IMG/VR virus record: IMGVR_UViG_3300037840_000152
Coordinates: 1-21,604 of that record
DNA: 21,604 nucleotides
Strand: one strand, 5' to 3'
From: a virus
The position numbers and the translations under genes were made by a program. Below the pieces are notes generated by a model. It was not told the DNA's origin. It did not search any database and was given only the letters and a program-made list of their open reading frames with translations. Below are positions 16,024 through 21,604 of this stretch, piece by piece. Position 1 is the stretch's first letter. The number at the start of each line of letters is the position of its first letter.

Positions 16024-18447
16024 GTGGGCGGAACTGTTTCAGGAATCATGCAGAAAGTCACTTCGCTCTTTAAGGGCGGAAGTGATTCGCTCGTCCGCGA
16101 CAAGCAGGAAAAACAGGACAAGCGCAGCATTGTTCCCAGTTACCCGTGGGACAAGCCCATCGAGGAAAGAATAAAATGGATGCTGGACCAGCGCTACTGG
16201 CAGCTCCAGTACGAGAAACTTCAACTGCACCGCAAATGGTTCCGCAATCATCTTTTCTTTACCGGCTACCATGATTCGGTTTTATCGGACATCGGGTTTT
16301 CCTTCGACAGCATCGGTGTGAATTCGGCAGAGTATGGGTTCGCTTCAAACTACTACAGGAGCTATATCCGCTATGGCGCAGCCATGTATGTCCAAACGGC
16401 CCCCGAGTTTATTGCTCAACCCAACTCTCCTGATGCGGAATCTCAGGGCGTTGCGGAAGCGGCTAGGGCTGCACTGGAAATATCCAAGGAAAATATTGGC
16501 TATGATGCAATCCGGGCACGCGAGGCGACTAACCTTCGTCTCTTTGGAAACTCCTTCCGTTACAACTACTATTCCATTGATCCTCGCTACGGATTCTTCA
16601 CGCAGCCCGTCTACGAAGATGTCGAAGTGCAAATCTCAGAAGGCTCTTGGCAATGCCCTGTTTGCGGGCTACAGGGAGAAGGTCAGCAAACAGTTTGCCC
16701 GGCCTGCGGCCCTGATGCGCCTGCTCCGCCGATAAATACTCCCCCGCAGACCGCCCAAGTCCCGCAGATGAAAGGGAAAGTCGCTTATCCGAAAGGACAG
16801 GAAGTCTGCGAATGTATCTGGCCGTTTGAGATTTATGTCCGTTCGAGCGTAAAGAATCTTCGGGAAGCCCCGGAACTCCTGCGTGTGAGGATGGTGGATT
16901 CCATTGCCCTTCACTCGAATTTCCCGAAAGCGAAATTCGGCGGCATGCAATCGGCAGGCGAAGGCGTAAACGTCAGCGAGGATATTGGCCTTGTCTATCA
17001 GGAAGCCATCCCCGATTTGCCTAGCGACCCAACGCAATATCCGGGCTGGTACGAGAGAGCCGTAGCGCAGCAGAAAAAGACCTTGATTCAGGGCTGGATT
17101 CGCCCCAGCCAGTATTTCTTTGACGATGAACTCAGGAAAAAATTCCCAGTCGGACTCTATGCTGGGAAAGCCGATGATTGTCTACTCGAAACAAGAAACG
17201 AATCAATGGACGACCACTGGACGCACTTCAAGCACATCCATGTGGAAGGAAGATTCTGGGGTGATGGCGATGATGATTTAATCCCTCTTCAGATGCAGTT
17301 CGATGAATGCGATCGGATGCTCATGCGCCATGTGGATTACAACACCATGCCCTTGCTTCTGGCAGATACGCAAAAAATCGACAAGAACAACATCATCCGC
17401 GACGGCGGCTACATGATTGAGTGCAAGAACCTCGGCCAGAGAAACATCGACCAAGCCGTGAAATGGCACCCCGGAGGACAGATTAGTCCGGATGTCTGGA
17501 ACTGGAAAAACACCCGCTTGCAGGATATGCAGTTCCACTCCGGCGTTTCTCCCGCCGCCATCGGCCAGCACGAAGAAGGCATCAACACGTTCGGGGGCCA
17601 ACAGACAGCCGCATCGCAGGCTCAGGGGATGCTCGCTCCTTTGCAGCTAATGTACAAGGAAGAAAACGAACTCTGGGCCATGCAGATGACGAAACTCGAT
17701 TGCGAAAACTGGCTCGATGACAGAGTGCAGGCCACGATGGGACAGAACGGCCAATGGGAATTCAAGATGCTCCGCGGGGAGATGCTGAAGCTCGACGGCA
17801 TCCGCTGGGTGGCCAGAATAGTTCCGCTCGACCCTTCGAAGCAGCAAAATCTCGTTCAGGCTATTTCAGCCGGAGCTTTCAATCCGCAGTTGCCGCAAGC
17901 GGTGCAAAACAAAGTCTTGGAGCTTTACCAACTCTCACCCGACCTAAGCCCTAACGCCCGCGACCAGAAACTTCAAGCCAAGGAAATTCAGCAAGGCAAA
18001 GTCGGGCAAAAAATACAGGTTCCCCCGACCCCGCAGAATCCTCAGGGCGGAACCATGACGCAATGGCCGGAGCCGATGCTGGCCCGCGACAATGACCCCG
18101 TGCATATTCAGGCGCTTACTGATTGGATGAAGTCCGACGATTGGGATACGCAGCCCCCGGAAGTTCAGGCTGGAGCCCAAGACCATCTCCACAAGCACTT
18201 GATGAACATGCAGAAAATGGCGCAGATTCAGGGAGCGATTCAAGGGGCTGGGCAGGAAGCGGGAGGCCAGCCGCAGAAGCCCGGTGAGCAGACTTCGCCA
18301 CAGCAAAGACAGGCTGCTGGGCAGCATAAAGGCAACGCCATGAAGCCACACCAGCCGCAACCCTCTGGCGGTAATCAGCATCATATCGGCCCTCGCGGAC
18401 AGTCTCATTCCGCGCAGCAAAGACGGAGAAACGGCAGGAGCGGTTGA
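16024..18447 (+). CDS. portal protein with inserted zinc ribbon, 807 aa
   Basis: GTG 16024 follows the preceding stop; no better start exists. The product is a large portal by size, gene order (terminase - portal - scaffold - capsid) and sequence style: PWDKPIEERIKWMLDQRYWQLQ near the N-terminus, NYYRSYIRYGAAMYVQTAPEF, and a middle region with SPAAIGQHEEGINTFGGQQTA. A CxxC...CxxC insertion (C211, C214, C225, C228) with a Pro/Gln-rich linker sits in the N-terminal third. The C-terminal roughly 100 residues are Gln/His/Gly/Pro-rich and probably disordered. The portal forms the dodecameric DNA entry ring at a capsid vertex. The zinc ribbon is not part of the usual portal core. Confidence 0.85.
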   Translation: MGGTVSGIMQKVTSLFKGGSDSLVRDKQEKQDKRSIVPSYPWDKPIEERIKWMLDQRYWQLQYEKLQLHRKWFRNHLFFTGYHDSVLSDIGFSFDSIGVNSAEYGFASNYYRSYIRYGAAMYVQTAPEFIAQPNSPDAESQGVAEAARAALEISKENIGYDAIRAREATNLRLFGNSFRYNYYSIDPRYGFFTQPVYEDVEVQISEGSWQCPVCGLQGEGQQTVCPACGPDAPAPPINTPPQTAQVPQMKGKVAYPKGQEVCECIWPFEIYVRSSVKNLREAPELLRVRMVDSIALHSNFPKAKFGGMQSAGEGVNVSEDIGLVYQEAIPDLPSDPTQYPGWYERAVAQQKKTLIQGWIRPSQYFFDDELRKKFPVGLYAGKADDCLLETRNESMDDHWTHFKHIHVEGRFWGDGDDDLIPLQMQFDECDRMLMRHVDYNTMPLLLADTQKIDKNNIIRDGGYMIECKNLGQRNIDQAVKWHPGGQISPDVWNWKNTRLQDMQFHSGVSPAAIGQHEEGINTFGGQQTAASQAQGMLAPLQLMYKEENELWAMQMTKLDCENWLDDRVQATMGQNGQWEFKMLRGEMLKLDGIRWVARIVPLDPSKQQNLVQAISAGAFNPQLPQAVQNKVLELYQLSPDLSPNARDQKLQAKEIQQGKVGQKIQVPPTPQNPQGGTMTQWPEPMLARDNDPVHIQALTDWMKSDDWDTQPPEVQAGAQDHLHKHLMNMQKMAQIQGAIQGAGQEAGGQPQKPGEQTSPQQRQAAGQHKGNAMKPHQPQPSGGNQHHIGPRGQSHSAQQRRRNGRSG

Positions 18448-18482
18448 TTTATCTTGACACTCTTGAATTTGTAACGTACAAG
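18447..18482 (+). promoter_or_regulatory. TTGACA promoter-like element before the scaffold gene
   Basis: ATTTATCTTGACA (18447-18459) is identical over 13 bp to the element at 10794. TACAAG at 18477-18482 gives a 17-bp spacer. TTGACA is 36 nt and TACAAG 13 nt before ATG 18490, so the transcript would start almost at the start codon. It lies in the only real gap of this gene block. Confidence 0.5.
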
Positions 18483-18489
18483 GAACAGC

Positions 18490-19377
18490 ATGGAAGGTAA
18501 TCTGACTTTCACCGAACTGGAGACCGCAGCAACTCAGCAGACCACCGCTACCTCTGCTGAAACGACTGCGGCAACGACCACGGCGGAAACCACCGCAGCG
18601 GAAACGAAACCTCAGTTCACGGAAGCCGACGTAGAGGCGTATAAATCACTGGTGGATATGGGCATTACTCCGCAGAATGCTTCGGAGTTCAAGGCCGCTA
18701 AAACGGCCCTTGATAACCTGCCTGCCTTGCTCGAAAACAATCCTGATTTGCTCATGGATGAAATCGAGAAGAACAATCCGCAGTTGCACAAGCAACTGCT
18801 GGAGCGCATGTCCGACCGCTGGTTTAACCGTCTCCCCGCCGAAGTCCGAAACGGCAGCGCGAACGGCAGTTCGAGCAGAACTGCTGATTCGGCACCCGCA
18901 CCTGACCCCCGCCTTACGGCAATCGAGGCCAAACTGGACAAGTTCATTCAGAAAGAGAATCAGGAAGAGTCCGTTCGCAGGCAAAACGCGGTATCGGAAG
19001 GCTATAAGACTTCCGTGGACGGCCTGCTAAAGAAGCTCCCTGAATCTGTTTCGCAGCGCGACCGGGATTACATCCGGCTGAAAACGAATGAGCTTCTCTG
19101 GGCTGACAACTCGGCCCGTGACCGTATCGCCAAGGGCGTCTATGTGGATGTGCCGACCTACTTCTCGAAGGCATCAAGCCTCGTTACTGCTGAAACCAAA
19201 GCCGCATCAACCGCTGAACACACCCGCCGCTCGACAGTCGAAGCGAACGGGGTGAAGGAGATTCCCGCCGCCGCCGATAATGTAAACGGCAGCGCGTCCT
19301 CGAAGCAAGAGGGCCACGGGCAAGACCCCATTTGGGGCAACATCTCCGATTCGGAACTCAAGTCGGCATACAAGTAG
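18490..19377 (+). CDS. scaffold-like protein, 295 aa
   Basis: ATG 18490 has AAGGA (18480-18484) upstream. Position between portal and capsid, high Glu/Ala/Lys/Thr content and lack of hydrophobic core fit a capsid scaffold. Residues 13-38 are a Thr/Ala/Glu repeat (TTAATTTAETTAAETK-like). Residues about 44-115 are helical (VEAYKSLVDMGITPQNASEF, LENNPDLLMDEI), then a Ser/Ala linker, then a helix TAIEAKLDKFIQKENQEESV suited to coiled-coil dimerisation. The C-terminus ends ISDSELKSAYK, a short charged tail as in scaffolds that bind the capsid. No protease active site is seen. Confidence 0.75.
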   Translation: MEGNLTFTELETAATQQTTATSAETTAATTTAETTAAETKPQFTEADVEAYKSLVDMGITPQNASEFKAAKTALDNLPALLENNPDLLMDEIEKNNPQLHKQLLERMSDRWFNRLPAEVRNGSANGSSSRTADSAPAPDPRLTAIEAKLDKFIQKENQEESVRRQNAVSEGYKTSVDGLLKKLPESVSQRDRDYIRLKTNELLWADNSARDRIAKGVYVDVPTYFSKASSLVTAETKAASTAEHTRRSTVEANGVKEIPAAADNVNGSASSKQEGHGQDPIWGNISDSELKSAYK

Positions 19378-19396
19378 CGGCCCTAGCAGGCCATAA

Positions 19397-20689
19397 GTGG
19401 CACAATTCGATCTTTCCGCAGCAGACCCGATTTTCAAGGTCGTTTTCAATCCTCGCGTGGAAAAACAGTTCAACACCGCCGCCGTCCTTTGGAACGACGT
19501 GTTTGAAGGCGCCGGCACCATGATCTCAAACCGGGGCCTAGAAATCCCCGTCCATATGGCAGGGAACGGCCAACACGCATGGTACGGCGATGGCGGAGCG
19601 CTTCCGGCCGGAGACTCTCAGCGCGTCAACCGCGCCATTGTAGGCTTCTACAGCTACGTTAAGCCCATCCAGTTTACCGGCGCGGCGCTTGATGCAGGCG
19701 GGGGCGGAGACGCCACGAACTACGTCAAGTCCCTAGCGTTCAATGTCCGCAACGGCGTAGTGGATGCCATCAAGGAACTGAACTGGTACTCCTTTCTTGA
19801 CGGTTCGGCTACGCTCGCCAAGGTTGGCGCTATCGTTACGCTTTCGACGGTAGCCAACACGGTTGTAGACGTAACAGGACTAGGCGATGGCGCACGCTAC
19901 CTACGCCCTGGCTTGACCGTAGACTTCCTGACCGGGACGGTTAACACCGTCAAGGGTACGGCGACCATCGTTTCAGTCTCGAACCTTCTTGGCGTGGCAG
20001 GAACAACGAACCTTACAGCGGCTGGCGGCAACGTTACTATCACGGTTGGCCCGGCTTCTGCGGCTGGTGTTTTGGCCGTGGGCGATGCCATCATTTCTTC
20101 GGGTTCCTACAACAAGGCTATGGCCGGACTCAAGGTCATTATCGACAATGGAACGTTCGCAGCCAACTTCCAGAACATCAACCGGGCAGCCAACCCCCAG
20201 TACAACGCTTCCATCGTGGCGCTTTCCGGGACTCCCGCTCTGACCCGCGATTACCTGCGGCGCGGCATCTGGCAGATTCAGCAAGTCCGTGGCGCGGTGG
20301 ACTTGAACAAGCTCCGCATCTGGAGCCACGGCAGCCAGCTACATGCCTATGTAGACATGGGCTGGACGCTCAAGCAGTTCAACGGCACGGCGATGAAGAT
20401 GGACCTGGGTTTCACGGCCTATGAGTTCGAAGGCATCCCGTGGGTCATTGACACCGATGCTCCCCGCGACACGCTCTACATGCTGAACAAGGACTCAATG
20501 CTCAAGGTCACGGCGCGGAAACTCAGCTTTGACGACCGAACCGGCTCGATTTTGAACCGCGTTCCAACCACCACGGGAGGCTACAACGATGCGTTTGTGG
20601 CCTACCTGGAATTCCGTGGAAATCTTGGGGCCTATTTCCCGAACGCCAACACCGCCATCACAGGGCTTGGCATTCCAGCCGGATACTGA
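19397..20689 (+). CDS. major capsid protein, 430 aa
   Basis: GTG 19397 starts 19 nt after the scaffold stop; only a weak GCAGG precedes it. The product reads as an HK97-fold capsid protein with an insertion: N-terminal arm (AQFDLSAADPIFKVVFNP), a domain with FYSYVKPIQFTGAALDAG and NYVKSLAFNVRNGVVDAIKEL (spine helix), then a Gly/Thr/Val-rich beta insertion (about residues 140-235, VTLSTVANTVVDVTGLGDG to NVTITVGPASAAG), then LTRDYLRRGIWQIQQVRGAVDLNKLRIWSHGSQLHAYVDMGW and a final MLNKDSMLKVTARKLSFDDRTGS. Capsid identity is by gene order, size and this layout. Confidence 0.85.
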   Translation: MAQFDLSAADPIFKVVFNPRVEKQFNTAAVLWNDVFEGAGTMISNRGLEIPVHMAGNGQHAWYGDGGALPAGDSQRVNRAIVGFYSYVKPIQFTGAALDAGGGGDATNYVKSLAFNVRNGVVDAIKELNWYSFLDGSATLAKVGAIVTLSTVANTVVDVTGLGDGARYLRPGLTVDFLTGTVNTVKGTATIVSVSNLLGVAGTTNLTAAGGNVTITVGPASAAGVLAVGDAIISSGSYNKAMAGLKVIIDNGTFAANFQNINRAANPQYNASIVALSGTPALTRDYLRRGIWQIQQVRGAVDLNKLRIWSHGSQLHAYVDMGWTLKQFNGTAMKMDLGFTAYEFEGIPWVIDTDAPRDTLYMLNKDSMLKVTARKLSFDDRTGSILNRVPTTTGGYNDAFVAYLEFRGNLGAYFPNANTAITGLGIPAGY

Positions 20690-20856
20690 TGGCTAAGGAA
20701 GATATTTACGGTCGAGATCCGGACGGCGGAGCGAAGGACGCAGCAGCCGAAGCGCTCCGCCGCATGGGTTCTCTCGGCATCACGGACAAGGCCGCGAAGT
20801 CCGATGGGCCTGACGTGTCCGATTCAAATGACCAAGTGGAGCACGCAAAGCCTTAA
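20689..20856 (+). CDS. small hypothetical protein after the capsid, 55 aa
   Basis: ATG 20689 shares one base with the capsid stop. The product is polar and acidic (MAKEDIYGRDPDGGAKDAAAEALRRMG), likely disordered at the C-terminus. It might be a head decoration or an assembly peptide; no family recognised. Confidence 0.55.
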   Translation: MAKEDIYGRDPDGGAKDAAAEALRRMGSLGITDKAAKSDGPDVSDSNDQVEHAKP

Positions 20857-20868
20857 AGGAGAATGGCA

Positions 20869-21051
20869 ATGGCAAAAGTGAACACCAGCGGAAGCGGCAC
20901 TTCGATTCTGGGGCAGGTTCCTGAGCTTGGCGGACAGGCCAGCAAAGCCTTGAAGCAGGCGATGGGCGATCTGGACGACTCGTTCAGCAACAAAATCAAC
21001 GGCGACCTGAAGTGCGATGACGTGGAATACGACCCGGAGGAAGGAAAGTAA
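20869..21051 (+). CDS. small hypothetical protein, 60 aa
   Basis: AAAGGAG (20855-20861) lies 7 nt before ATG 20869 but only 1 nt before the alternative ATG 20863, so 20869 is chosen. The product MAKVNTSGSGTSILGQVPEL... continues with a helix (ASKALKQAMGDLDDSFSN) and an acidic tail. Unknown function. Confidence 0.65.
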   Translation: MAKVNTSGSGTSILGQVPELGGQASKALKQAMGDLDDSFSNKINGDLKCDDVEYDPEEGK

Positions 21052-21393
21052 ATGGCTCTCGTAGCAACACCCAAATATAAATGGGCTTGGGGCGCGTCCG
21101 AATTCTTCGTTATCATTTCCGTCAATGACGCAGGAACCTACGTTCCTGGCGGATATACGATGCTTCCGAGCCTCTTCACGCTCAACACATTTGCCTCCAC
21201 TTCCGATTCACAACTTCAGGCTCCTCCTGTATTTGGTGCTGTGGGCATCTGGGCTGATGGGCAGGCAGGGAATTACGCATTTATGTTCAGTGGCACGGGA
21301 AACATGGGGATTGCCGTCAGTTCGACGGGCGTGGAACTTGGCAGCGTATCGGCGGCGGGGGTTACGACCGCTCTTTGCGCTTTTGGACACTAG
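21052..21393 (+). CDS. probable virion protein, 113 aa
   Basis: ATG 21052 follows the upstream stop directly and has AGGAAAG close upstream. The product is mostly beta, Gly/Ser/Thr/Ala-rich (GASEFFVIISVNDAGTYVPGGYTM, AVGIWADGQAGNYAFMFSGTG, VSSTGVELGSVSAAG), as expected of a head decoration or head-tail protein. No family recognised. Confidence 0.65.
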   Translation: MALVATPKYKWAWGASEFFVIISVNDAGTYVPGGYTMLPSLFTLNTFASTSDSQLQAPPVFGAVGIWADGQAGNYAFMFSGTGNMGIAVSSTGVELGSVSAAGVTTALCAFGH

Positions 21394-21604
21394 ATGCCAG
21401 CAAACGGACCAGGAATAACGAGCTTCAATCTGCGCATAGGCGTGGATGAATTTCTTTATTCGAACCTGACAGCAGGGGGAGCGCAGGCGACCTTCGGCTG
21501 TCCTCCGCAGATGTCCAACTATCGCGGTGTGATTGTTTTTCAGGTCGTTCCTATCCCACTGGCAGGAACAATTACGAGCCTTATTGGGCAACTGGAAGCA
21601 TCCA
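21394..21604 (+). CDS. virion protein, 3'-truncated by the window
   Basis: ATG 21394 overlaps nothing but starts immediately after the previous stop. The 70 residues visible are beta-rich (NLRIGVDEFLYSNLTAGG, YRGVIVFQVVPIPLAGTITSLIG) and continue past the end of the window. Likely another structural protein; not recognisable from this fragment. Confidence 0.6.
   Translation, partial: MPANGPGITSFNLRIGVDEFLYSNLTAGGAQATFGCPPQMSNYRGVIVFQVVPIPLAGTITSLIGQLEAS

Noticed and set aside
1-21604. tRNA genes, integrase and attachment sites
   Set aside because: No cloverleaf-like or T-arm sequence, no recombinase motif and no long exact repeat pair was seen.

Overview
The window is a stretch of a tailed double-stranded DNA phage (Caudoviricetes) or prophage, read throughout on the + strand. 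The hallmark genes are a replication initiator with an internal repeat array, an HNH endonuclease, a helix-turn-helix protein in the small-terminase position, the large terminase (12070-13560), a large portal (16024-18447), a scaffold-like protein (18490-19377) and a major capsid protein (19397-20689). No integrase, tail gene, lysis enzyme, tRNA or CRISPR array is visible, so lifestyle and tail type cannot be decided. Base composition is moderately GC-rich. A secreted 175-residue protein (11200-11727) resembles proteins I associate with Acidobacteriota, which hints at a soil acidobacterial host, but only weakly.

Layout. 1-2814: tightly overlapping small genes, including two tiny membrane proteins, several Cys-rich small proteins, an AT-hook-like protein and, last, a protein with the signature of the Acb2 family of anti-CBASS cyclic-nucleotide sponges. 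2815-3147: a leader/control region with two promoter-like elements and a hairpin next to a strong Shine-Dalgarno. 3148-3696: the replication initiator, carrying four copies of a 10-bp repeat that look like iterons. 3693-9162: about 22 small accessory genes, many with CxxC/CxC zinc-binding patterns, plus a protein with a run of 15 cysteines spaced every third residue, a PD-(D/E)XK-type nuclease and a papain-like-fold candidate. 9159-10604: HNH endonuclease, small genes and the small-terminase candidate. 10605-10837: a control region. 10838-16023: a ribbon-helix-helix/zinc-ribbon protein, a secreted protein, the large terminase and small genes of unknown role. 16024-21604: portal, scaffold, capsid and first downstream virion genes; the last gene runs off the window, as does the first.

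How it works together. Nearly all genes overlap by a stop/start tetranucleotide (ATGA, GTGA, TTGA), implying long polycistronic messages with translational coupling. Three places have a TTGAC(A/G) element 36-38 nt before a start codon, and in each the best -10 match lies 13-15 nt before that codon, an arrangement that would give leaderless or nearly leaderless transcripts. They precede the small-terminase cluster, the 10838 regulator-like gene and the scaffold/capsid genes, and so may be a shared promoter class of this phage. The most notable individual elements are the Acb2-like gene beside the replication module, the iteron-like array, the Cys-triplet repeat protein and a zinc ribbon inserted into the portal protein.
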